Shown: positions 1 through 5,891 of the stretch, piece after piece
Numbering within the stretch: the stretch's first letter is position 1
Layout: every line of letters begins with the position of its first letter
NCBI GenBank assembly: GCA_034090805.1
Contig: JAXDRV010000013.1
Coordinates: 1 to 25,050, forward strand
Direction: 5' to 3'
DNA length: 25,050 nucleotides
Source of the DNA: Ornithomonoglobus_A sp034090805
Lineage (GTDB): Bacteria; Bacillota; Clostridia; UBA1381
Translations under genes and position numbers: made by a program
Notes under the pieces: generated by a model
The model's input: only the letters and a program-made list of their open reading frames with translations
The model's database searches: none
Told to the model about the DNA's origin: nothing

Positions 1-43
1 GTTCTCAAAATATTTATTTGGGCAGACTTTATCAATGCGAACT

Positions 44-121
44 GTGTAAAATCTCTGATTTTACACGAAAAATTTTGACAATAGTCATAATTTTTCCAAA
101 TGCGATTGAAAATCGCATTTG
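44..121. repeat. Two perfect short hairpins downstream of yoeB
   Basis: Two perfect inverted repeats lie in the 137 bases beyond the toxin stop codon. The first has 10-bp arms (GTGTAAAATC at 44-53, GATTTTACAC at 57-66) and a 3-nt loop. The second has 11-bp arms (CAAATGCGATT at 97-107, AATCGCATTTG at 111-121) and loop GAA. On the minus strand the second directly follows yoeB but lacks a T-run, so it is not a standard intrinsic terminator. It may protect the 3' end of the mRNA or terminate weakly. No gene is visible in 1-137. Confidence 0.6.
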
Positions 122-137
122 TTCAGTGAGCATTATT

Positions 138-401
138 TTAATGGTCGCTGTAATGGTATCTGCAAGATAATATATAAATATTATTTTTATCAATTTTATA
201 AATTAACCTATCTTTATCGTTAATACGTCTGCTCCAAAAGCCTGACAAATCACCCGTCAAAGGTTCGGGCTTACCCATTCCCTCATTTCCGTTGCGAGAT
301 ATATCATTTAATAACGCATTAATTTTCTTTAGCGTTTTTCTGTCTTCGGTTTGCCAAGAAACATAGTCTTTCCAACCGTTTACGGTAAAAACTTTATTCA
401 T
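138..401 (-). CDS. yoeB: Type II toxin, YoeB/Txe family mRNA interferase
   Basis: An 87-aa protein of the RelE/YoeB fold. Family members are ribosome-dependent endoribonucleases that cut mRNA at the A site and are neutralised by YefM antitoxins. The sequence has the family landmarks: an early tryptophan region (VNGWKDYVSWQ), LLNDISRNG, GKPEPLTGDLSGFWSRRI, DRLIYKI and the C-terminal CRYHYSDH tail, where the family's catalytic His and Tyr lie. The length is normal for YoeB and the frame is intact. The start codon overlaps the end of the upstream antitoxin gene by 8 nt, which fits translational coupling with antitoxin made first. Regulation should come from the palindromes upstream of the antitoxin gene. 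The family call is strong; activity is inferred. Confidence 0.93.
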   Translation of the reverse strand: MNKVFTVNGWKDYVSWQTEDRKTLKKINALLNDISRNGNEGMGKPEPLTGDLSGFWSRRINDKDRLIYKIDKNNIYILSCRYHYSDH

Positions 402-660
402 CTTCCGATACCTCGATTAATTCCTTTGTACAAAAGTCACCGTTCTCAAGCTGCTGTTTGGATTCCATGAGCCAATTATAGTTTGCTTTGTCACTCATTA
501 TATAAACATTTTCCATAAGTGTATTATAGCTTTCTTCTGACATCATGACTATGTTTTTATTGTTTTTTCGTGTGACAATCATTGTTTCGTAATCATCAGT
601 GATTTTATCAAAATGCTTTTTCATATTGTCACGTAGATTAGTGTAATTGACAGCTAACAT
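394..660 (-). CDS. yefM: Type II antitoxin, Phd/YefM family
   Basis: An 88-aa antitoxin and DNA-binding autorepressor, partner of the adjacent YoeB-type toxin. The N-terminal part (VNYTNLRDNMKKHFDKI, then ETMIVTRKNNKNIVMMSEESYN) is the standard YefM/Phd DNA-binding and dimerisation domain. The acidic tail (KELIEVSEDE) is the part that normally wraps and neutralises the toxin. It starts at an ATG with an AGGAGGT ribosome site 6 nt upstream (minus strand; acctcc at 667-672). It is the first gene of a two-gene operon, and its promoter carries two inverted repeats that are the obvious sites for autoregulation. Confidence 0.92.
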   Translation of the reverse strand: MLAVNYTNLRDNMKKHFDKITDDYETMIVTRKNNKNIVMMSEESYNTLMENVYIMSDKANYNWLMESKQQLENGDFCTKELIEVSEDE

Positions 661-673
661 ATAACTACCTCCT

Positions 674-727
674 TATAAGTACAATTTTCTGTACTTATAT
701 TATATCATATCATATGATATAAGTCAA
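674..727 (-). promoter_or_regulatory. yefM-yoeB promoter with two palindromic operators
   Basis: On the minus strand a near-consensus sigma-A promoter is present: -35 TTGACT (722-727), 17-bp spacer, -10 TATAAT (699-704). The spacer contains a perfect 14-bp palindrome, ATATCATATGATAT (707-720). A second inverted repeat, TATAAGTAC-N8-GTACTTATA (674-699), covers the predicted transcription start and ends just before the Shine-Dalgarno sequence. YefM-YoeB complexes are known to bind palindromes with GTAC cores, so the second repeat is the better operator candidate. The double layout would allow cooperative repression. Confidence 0.8.
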
Positions 728-796
728 TATAATATTCACAAAATAATATTTGCCAATCAAAATTAATACCCTTATTATTTCCGTATCAAAAACATG

Positions 797-832
797 GAGG
801 GGTGCTGTTTAATGCAACACCCCTCATTTTTT
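797..832 (-). terminator. Terminator of the ctsR operon, downstream of clpC
   Basis: Inverted repeat gaggggtg (797-804) / cacccctc (818-825), extended by two more pairs inside the loop, lies immediately after the clpC stop codon. On the plus strand it is followed by TTTTTT (827-832), and on the minus strand by a shorter T-rich stretch after CATG. It can act in both directions, but position makes it the end of the heat-shock operon. Confidence 0.7.
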
Positions 833-834
833 CG

Positions 835-3288
835 TTATACCTTTTCGACTGCAAATTTTTCGTCCTTATAATCAACCTTAACATGATCGCCCTTGGCAAT
901 CTCGCCGTTGATTATTGCCTCGCTCAGCAGATCCTCTACCTCGTTTTGGATTGCTCTTCTCAGCGGACGTGCGCCGTAGGTCGGATCAAATCCCGATTTT
1001 GCAAGCTGTGCGACAGCCTCGTCCGTAAACTCCGATTCAATCTCGTTATCACGCATACGCTGCTCAAGGGATTTAAGCATAAGCCTTGCAATCTCCTTGA
1101 TGTTATCCTCCGTAAGACGGTCGAATACTATTATCTCATCGATACGATTCAGGAACTCCGGCTTAAACGCACGCTTGACCTCCTCCATGACCTTGTTCTT
1201 TATTCTCTCGTTTTCGTCAAGGTTTTTGTCCTTTTCGCTTGAGTCAAAGCCGAGCTTTGAGTGCATATTACCCAAAATCTCCTTTGCTCCGAGGTTCGAG
1301 GTCATGATGATTACGGTGTTCTTAAAGTCCACACGTCTGCCCTGTGCGTCGGTCAGAATACCATCGTCAAGGATTTGCAGCATGATATTGAACACATCGG
1401 GGTGCGCCTTTTCTATCTCATCAAAAAGTATTACCGAATACGGCTGCTTTCTTATCTTTTCGGTAAGCTGTCCGCCCTCCTCAAAGCCTACGTATCCCGG
1501 AGGTGAGCCGATAAATTTCGACACAGCGTGCTTCTCCATATACTCCGACATATCTACTCTGATAAGCGCATTTTCACTTCCGAACATAACCTCGGCAAGC
1601 GTCTTTGACAGCTCTGTTTTACCTACGCCGGTAGGTCCGAGGAACAGGAACGAGCCTATCGGACGCTTCGGGTCCTTGAGTCCCGCACGGCCTCTCTTTA
1701 TTGCTTTTGCAACAGCCGTTACAGCCTTATCCTGTCCGATTACACGTGCATGGAGCAGCTCCTCAAGCTTTCTCAGTTTTTCAGCCTCGCCCTCCTTAAG
1801 GCTTGACGCCGGGATATGCGTCCATTCCGCAAGGATTTCGGCTATATCGTCCTCCGTTACAACAAGCTCGGACGAGGTTCCGGTACCTTTCCAATCCTTT
1901 GTAAGGCTTTCTATCTGCTCACGCAGCTCCTTTTCCTCATCACGCAGCTTTGCCGCTTTTTCAAAGTCCTGGGCGGTGATTGCCTCCTCCTTTTCACTCA
2001 GCAGCTTTTCAAGCTTTGTGTCCTTATCACGCAGCTCCGCCGGCTCTGTCTGTGAGCTTAACCGCTTCTTTGACGATGCTTCGTCAATAAGGTCAATCGC
2101 CTTATCCGGCAGGAATCTGTCGCTTATATATCTGTCAGACAGCGCTGCGGCTGCCTTTAATGCCTCGTCCGTTATGCTTACGCTGTGGTGTGCCTCGTAT
2201 TTGTCCCTTATTCCTTTCAGAATTTCATACGTTTCCTCAACGCTCGGCTCGCCCACCGTTACCGGCTGGAAACGTCTTTCAAGAGCTGCGTCCTTTTCGA
2301 TATATTTCTTATATTCCTTAAGAGTTGTTGCGCCGATAAGCTGCAATTCTCCTCTGGCAAGGAACGGCTTTAAGATATTTGATGCGTCCATCGTTCCCTC
2401 TGCATTGCCCGCTCCGACAATCGTGTGCAGCTCGTCAATGAACAGTATTACGCTTTCATCCTTAAGCACCTCGTCAACAGCACCCTTTAAGCGTTCCTCA
2501 AACTCACCTCTGTACTTTGCTCCCGCAACCATTGACGACAAGTCAAGGCCTACAAGACGCTTGTTTTTAAGCGGCTCCGGCACGCTGCCCTGTGCGATTC
2601 TCTGAGCAAGTCCCTCAACAACCGCCGTTTTGCCGACACCCGGCTCACCTATAAGACAAGGGTTGTTTTTGGTACGTCTTGACAAAATCTGTATTACTCT
2701 TTCAATTTCCTCGTCACGTCCGATTACGGGGTCAAACTTGTCCTCACGTGCCATCTGAGTGAAATCTCTGCCGTATTGGTTAAGTGTCGGCGTGTTCGGA
2801 TTCTGACGCTCCGCTCTCTGCTGCGGACTGTCCGCGCTGTCGGCTGCTCCGCCCTCAACACTCCTTACCGTATCTGTATAGAGATTCGGCGGATTAACTC
2901 CGAGAGTTGCAAGAATTTTCGCTCCCACACCGTCACCGTCACGGATAATTGCCATTAGCAAATGCTCCGTTCCGATATAATTGTGACCGATTCGTCTTGC
3001 CTCGGCAGCGCTCATTTCAAGTATGCGCTTGCTTCTCGGCGTAAGCGGCAGCTCAACGTTCTCCGGCAGCGCTCCGCCTATACCGACATATTCCCTGATT
3101 TTCTGAACGATTTTGTCTGCGGTTACTCCGTTTTTCTCAAGCACCTTCGCCGCAACTCCGCTGCCCTCCTTTACAAGTCCAAGCAGCAGATGCTCGCTTC
3201 CTATATAGTTATGACCCATTTCCGCTGCGCTGTCATGCGCCTCTTTAATGGATATTCTTGCTTTTTCCGTAAAATTTGAAAATAACAT
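835..3288 (-). CDS. clpC: ATP-dependent Clp protease ATP-binding subunit ClpC
   Basis: An 817-aa Hsp100 AAA+ unfoldase that feeds substrates, including arginine-phosphorylated proteins, to ClpP. The domains are complete and in order: two Clp N-terminal repeats (about 1-145); AAA1 with Walker A GEPGVGKTA near residue 210 and DELHTIVG; a middle UVR-containing coiled coil (about 425-470, KLEKLLSEKEEAITAQDFEK) that separates ClpC from ClpA/ClpE; AAA2 with GPTGVGKTE and GSPPGYVGFEEGGQ; and a C-terminal D2-small domain. The loop KLGFDSSEKD has the LGF tripeptide expected to dock on ClpP. It follows mcsB by 20 nt with a GGAGG ribosome site and is the last gene of the ctsR operon. Length matches the family (about 810 aa). 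Confidence 0.98.
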   Translation of the reverse strand: MLFSNFTEKARISIKEAHDSAAEMGHNYIGSEHLLLGLVKEGSGVAAKVLEKNGVTADKIVQKIREYVGIGGALPENVELPLTPRSKRILEMSAAEARRIGHNYIGTEHLLMAIIRDGDGVGAKILATLGVNPPNLYTDTVRSVEGGAADSADSPQQRAERQNPNTPTLNQYGRDFTQMAREDKFDPVIGRDEEIERVIQILSRRTKNNPCLIGEPGVGKTAVVEGLAQRIAQGSVPEPLKNKRLVGLDLSSMVAGAKYRGEFEERLKGAVDEVLKDESVILFIDELHTIVGAGNAEGTMDASNILKPFLARGELQLIGATTLKEYKKYIEKDAALERRFQPVTVGEPSVEETYEILKGIRDKYEAHHSVSITDEALKAAAALSDRYISDRFLPDKAIDLIDEASSKKRLSSQTEPAELRDKDTKLEKLLSEKEEAITAQDFEKAAKLRDEEKELREQIESLTKDWKGTGTSSELVVTEDDIAEILAEWTHIPASSLKEGEAEKLRKLEELLHARVIGQDKAVTAVAKAIKRGRAGLKDPKRPIGSFLFLGPTGVGKTELSKTLAEVMFGSENALIRVDMSEYMEKHAVSKFIGSPPGYVGFEEGGQLTEKIRKQPYSVILFDEIEKAHPDVFNIMLQILDDGILTDAQGRRVDFKNTVIIMTSNLGAKEILGNMHSKLGFDSSEKDKNLDENERIKNKVMEEVKRAFKPEFLNRIDEIIVFDRLTEDNIKEIARLMLKSLEQRMRDNEIESEFTDEAVAQLAKSGFDPTYGARPLRRAIQNEVEDLLSEAIINGEIAKGDHVKVDYKDEKFAVEKV

Positions 3289-3308
3289 AACAAACCCTCC
3301 TTTTGATA

Positions 3309-4298
3309 TTACAGCACGTTATCATTCAAATATTTCGCTCTCTTTTTATCTCTTTCCGCAGGATCGCTGCCTCCTATAAAGGACGGAGTTACATTTATCA
3401 TGCACTCAAGCGGCAATACTGCGCCTTTTTCAAGTATTCCCAGATTTTGTCCGAGAATTACATCACTTAACAACTCTCTTGCCTCGGAGCTGTCCATTGT
3501 GTAGGCATATTTCAGAAGTCCGCAGGAGCGACGTACCCTGTTGGTTACAAAATCCCCGTTTTTCTCCATCAATGCCTCTCTTGTCTTTTGCTCAGCGTCC
3601 GTAATCTGCTTTACGACATTATTGAGCTTTTCTATTATTTCCTGCTCACTTACGCCCATCGTTACTTGGTTAGATACCTGATAGAGATTCCCATACGCCT
3701 TTGTTCCCTCGCCGTACAATCCTCTTACCGCAATGCCCATTCCCGATACGGACGCTATGATCCTGTTTATGTTTTCGGTCATTGTCAAAGCCGGCAGATG
3801 CAGCATTACCGATGCACGCAGTCCCGTTCCGGCATTCGTTGGGCAAGCCGTAAGATAACCGAACTCATCATCAAAGGCATATGTCAGGCTTTCCTCGATT
3901 ACATCGTCAACACGTGACGCAGTTTCATAAGCCTCGTTCAGCCTGTTGCCGCCCTCGATTATCTGAAGTCTTATGTGATCCTCCTCCATAAGCATAATAC
4001 TCATGGTTCTGTCACGGTTAATTAAAACCGAGTGTCCCTTTCCCTCAGCCATCTGAGGACTTATCAGATGCTCCTCCCTAAGACGTTCCTTTTCATCTGT
4101 CGAGGTGTTGTCAAGGTCAATAAAGTCAAAATCCTTCGCCAGCGTTGAATTTGACGCAAGAATCGAATTTTTTATTTTCTCCGTCACCTCCGACACGTCC
4201 TTAAGCGCAGCCGGGAACGGTACTCCCTCGAGATTTCTCGCAAGACGTATCCTTGTTGATACCACTATATTCGCATCGTTGTTTTTATACCAAATCAT
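3309..4298 (-). CDS. mcsB: Protein-arginine kinase McsB
   Basis: A 329-aa phosphagen-kinase-like enzyme that phosphorylates protein arginines and so marks them for ClpC-ClpP. Diagnostic blocks are present: VVSTRIRLARNL (nucleotide-binding arginines), LMEEDHIRLQ (acidic catalytic region), YLTACPTNAGTGLRASVMLHLP (the conserved Cys-Pro-Thr-Asn block of guanidino kinases) and RGLYGEGTKAYGNLYQVSNQ. It is somewhat shorter than the roughly 360 aa of Bacillus McsB, mainly at the N-terminus. The gene starts 5 nt after the mcsA stop and its ribosome site lies inside the mcsA 3' end, so the two are translationally coupled, which fits McsA being the activator of McsB. Confidence 0.96.
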   Translation of the reverse strand: MIWYKNNDANIVVSTRIRLARNLEGVPFPAALKDVSEVTEKIKNSILASNSTLAKDFDFIDLDNTSTDEKERLREEHLISPQMAEGKGHSVLINRDRTMSIMLMEEDHIRLQIIEGGNRLNEAYETASRVDDVIEESLTYAFDDEFGYLTACPTNAGTGLRASVMLHLPALTMTENINRIIASVSGMGIAVRGLYGEGTKAYGNLYQVSNQVTMGVSEQEIIEKLNNVVKQITDAEQKTREALMEKNGDFVTNRVRRSCGLLKYAYTMDSSEARELLSDVILGQNLGILEKGAVLPLECMINVTPSFIGGSDPAERDKKRAKYLNDNVL

Positions 4299-4303
4299 AT
4301 CGA

Positions 4304-4669
4304 TCAGCCCTCCATTTCTCTTATCTGCTTATGCAGTGCGGCAGCCGTTTCATAATCCTCATGCTTTACCGCATCACGCAGCTTTTCCTTTAAATCCTCA
4401 AGCTGTCTTTTCTTTTTTAGCTCCTCGCCGGATTTTGACGGGATTTTTCCGTTATGGCGTGAGTTTGAATGAATTTGTCTGAGAGTCTCCCTCATCGCCG
4501 GGCGAAACGTTCTGTAGCACTCTCCGCAGCCGAGTCTGCCGGTTCTTCTGAACTCGGAAAACGTCCTGCCGCATACCGGACAGCGTTTTTCTTCCTTTGC
4601 TATAGTCGGAGCGCCGAACACTCCGAAATCATTCCATATGTCGTTAAATAAATCATTAAATAAATCCAT
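4304..4669 (-). CDS. mcsA: McsA, activator of McsB (short form lacking the first zinc finger)
   Basis: A 121-aa UVR-domain protein that activates McsB and co-represses with CtsR in Bacillus. One zinc-binding block is visible (CPVCGRTFSEFRRTGRLGCGECY, two CxxC pairs at about 31-52), followed by the HNGKIPSK segment and a C-terminal UVR helix pair (about 85-121). The roughly 55-residue N-terminal CxxC zinc finger of Bacillus McsA is missing. The start is well fixed: an AAAGGAGG site lies 8 nt upstream, with an in-frame TAA just above it. The roughly 550 bp upstream, where ctsR would normally abut mcsA, is occupied by hairpin repeats. Whether the short form is functional or reflects an old deletion cannot be seen from this window. 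Confidence 0.92.
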   Translation of the reverse strand: MDLFNDLFNDIWNDFGVFGAPTIAKEEKRCPVCGRTFSEFRRTGRLGCGECYRTFRPAMRETLRQIHSNSRHNGKIPSKSGEELKKKRQLEDLKEKLRDAVKHEDYETAAALHKQIREMEG

Positions 4670-4704
4670 GATATTTTCCTCCTTTTATTTTATGTTTTTA
4701 GGTA

Positions 4705-4838
4705 ATTGTAAAATGCGGTTTGGAATTTGTGATGTTTATGATTGAGTTTCGGCGAGTTCCCGAACGAAGTGAGGGATGTCTGAGTCGAAATTCAAGCAGA
4801 AATATCTCAAATTCCGCGGAAATCTTGAGTTTTACAAT
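4705..4838. repeat. Hairpin repeat copy 1 (core 4724-4813) between ctsR and mcsA
   Basis: A 90-nt imperfect palindrome whose first and last 30 nt pair with 3 mismatches and 3 G-T pairs. The tips are AATTTG and CAAATT, and here the stem gains a further GG/CC. It is identical base for base to copy 3 (5101-5190). An outer stem, ATTGTAAAA (4705-4713) with TTTTACAAT (4830-4838), encloses the core. The central part reads GAGTTCCCGAACGAAGTGAGG and can form a small inner stem (TCCC/GGGA). No coding role is visible; short ORFs here merely run through the repeat. Confidence 0.85.
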
Positions 4839-4866
4839 CGCCTATTTTATGTTTTACAAATTCCAA

Positions 4867-4972
4867 GGTTTCCGCATGGGATTTGGGAGTATTTTTGACT
4901 TTTACGGACTCAAACATCCCTTGCGGTAACCCGTCCGTTAAAATTCCAAAACACTTCCAAATCCCTCAAACC
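4867..4972. repeat. Long imperfect hairpin between repeat copies 1 and 2
   Basis: A separate palindrome of about 106 nt. The left arm begins GGTTTCCGCATGGGATTTGG and the right arm ends CCAAATCCCTCAAACC. Pairing continues inward through GGGATTTGG/CCAAATCCC and the ACGGAC...GTCCGT region (about 4904-4939). It has a different sequence from the 90-nt family but the same architecture, so the whole ctsR-mcsA gap is built of back-to-back hairpins. Confidence 0.65.
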
Positions 4973-4988
4973 GTTATACTTTTTAAAG

Positions 4989-5076
4989 AATTTGTGATGT
5001 TTCCGATTGAGCTTTGGTGAGTTCCGAACAAAGTGAGGATGTCTGAACCAAAGCTTAAGCGGAAACATCTCAAATT
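4989..5076. repeat. Hairpin repeat copy 2 (diverged)
   Basis: An 88-nt relative of copies 1 and 3. It keeps the tips (AATTTGTGATGTTT / ...ACATCTCAAATT) but differs at many inner positions. Several differences are paired: left-arm GATTGAGCTTTGGT faces ACCAAAGCTTAAGC, where copies 1 and 3 have GAGTTTCGGC facing TCGAAATTCAAGC. At least four base pairs have switched between T-A and C-G on both sides. The stem here is better paired than in the other copies, with 2 mismatches over about 29 bp. Confidence 0.85.
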
Positions 5077-5100
5077 TCTCCATCAGTATCACTTTATAAG

Positions 5101-5190
5101 AATTTGTGATGTTTATGATTGAGTTTCGGCGAGTTCCCGAACGAAGTGAGGGATGTCTGAGTCGAAATTCAAGCAGAAATATCTCAAATT
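5101..5190. repeat. Hairpin repeat copy 3 (identical to copy 1)
   Basis: A 90-nt imperfect palindrome identical to 4724-4813. It lies about 35 nt beyond the ctsR stop codon on the operon's transcribed strand, so every full-length ctsR-clpC transcript would carry it. Exact identity to copy 1 beside a diverged copy 2 implies recent duplication or gene conversion, or recent transposition of one element. Confidence 0.88.
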
Positions 5191-5226
5191 CTCCTCCGCA
5201 AACCTGATGTCCGTCGAAACGGGGGG

Positions 5227-5670
5227 TTATAGGGGGGCGGCAAGCCCCCCTAACATATTTTTCAGTATGACGGCGCGCATTTCGTCCTTCTGCGGCTGCG
5301 GTACCGATACGGAATTGTCCGATACGGCACTCAGCATCAGCCTTGCCTCTCTTTTACTTATTATTCCCGATTCGCAGAGATTCATCACATATGCCTGTGC
5401 TTTCGGGAAATCTATGCTGTTTCCTATACTGCATATTACCTGCCGCACCGGGCTGCTCCCTATTCGGCGTATCCTCAAGTATCCGCCGCCACCTCTGCGT
5501 GATTCAACCGCATATCCTCTTTCGGGATTGAAACGGGTTGAGATTACGTAATTTATCTGAGACGGAACGCAGCTGAAAATCGATGCAAGCTCGTTTCGCT
5601 TCAGCTCTACCCATTCGTCCTCCTTCATCAGCTCTGTTATGAACGCTTCTATTCTGTCACTTATCCCCAT
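5227..5670 (-). CDS. ctsR: Transcriptional repressor CtsR
   Basis: A 147-aa class III heat-shock repressor that dimerises on direct-repeat operators upstream of clp genes and releases on heating through its glycine-rich wing. The helix-turn-helix (about 24-45, ELASIFSCVPSQINYVISTRF) and the wing with four glycines (ESRRGGGGYLRIRR, Gly60-63) are clear; a C-terminal helical domain follows. The length is close to Bacillus CtsR (about 154). It is the first gene of the operon, starting at an ATG with a GGGAGG site. Its own promoter carries a perfect CtsR box, so it is autoregulated. The last residues (GGLAAPL) are encoded by a very GC-rich hairpin that abuts the stop codon. Confidence 0.96.
   Translation of the reverse strand: MGISDRIEAFITELMKEDEWVELKRNELASIFSCVPSQINYVISTRFNPERGYAVESRRGGGGYLRIRRIGSSPVRQVICSIGNSIDFPKAQAYVMNLCESGIISKREARLMLSAVSDNSVSVPQPQKDEMRAVILKNMLGGLAAPL
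5230..5252. repeat. GC-rich hairpin at the 3' end of ctsR
   Basis: A perfect 9-bp stem, TAGGGGGGC (5230-5238) / GCCCCCCTA (5244-5252), with a GGCAA loop. It lies inside the last codons of ctsR, next to its TAA (5227-5229). A further run of six G (5221-5226) just outside could compete for the C-run. There is no T-run on the transcribed side, so it is not a canonical terminator. It more likely slows 3' decay or causes partial attenuation before mcsA. Confidence 0.75.
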
Positions 5671-5702
5671 TTTAATCCTCCCTTCCGATGCTTCGGTTTG
5701 TC

Positions 5703-5758
5703 TTTGACTTTCTTTGACCTTTCATTTATTATTATACTCATTTTTTACGATTTGTCAA
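5703..5758 (-). promoter_or_regulatory. ctsR operon promoter with CtsR operator
   Basis: Minus-strand promoter: -35 TTGACA (5753-5758), 16-bp spacer, -10 TATAAT (5731-5736). Just downstream, over the expected transcript start, lies GGTCAAAGAAAGTCAAA (5703-5719 on the plus strand, read in reverse). This exactly matches the known CtsR consensus, a heptad direct repeat GGTCAAA-NAN-RGTCAAA. This is direct evidence for CtsR autoregulation of the operon. Confidence 0.95.
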
Positions 5759-5829
5759 TTAAAAAAGTGTATATACTTTGTGAACAATTAATTAACATGC
5801 TCTGTTTTTTAACAAAAGGGAAATTTATA

Positions 5830-5858
5830 TTGATTTTTGCCCGTTGGTGATATATAAT
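5830..5858 (+). promoter_or_regulatory. fbp promoter
   Basis: TTGATT (5830-5835), a 17-bp spacer and TATAAT (5853-5858) lie about 35 nt upstream of the fbp start codon. No operator is obvious. Confidence 0.75.
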
Positions 5859-5891
5859 ATATGTAGTAACATATAAAAGGAGCGTGTGACA

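Noticed and set aside
1097..2605. A 502-codon open frame on the plus strand opposite clpC
   Set aside because: Ser-rich, low-complexity shadow of clpC codon usage with no domain pattern; clpC on the other strand is unambiguous.
4720..5092. Short ORFs (60-69 aa) running through the ctsR-mcsA hairpins
   Set aside because: They consist of the palindromic repeat itself, have no good ribosome sites and differ between copies; the structure is better explained as non-coding.
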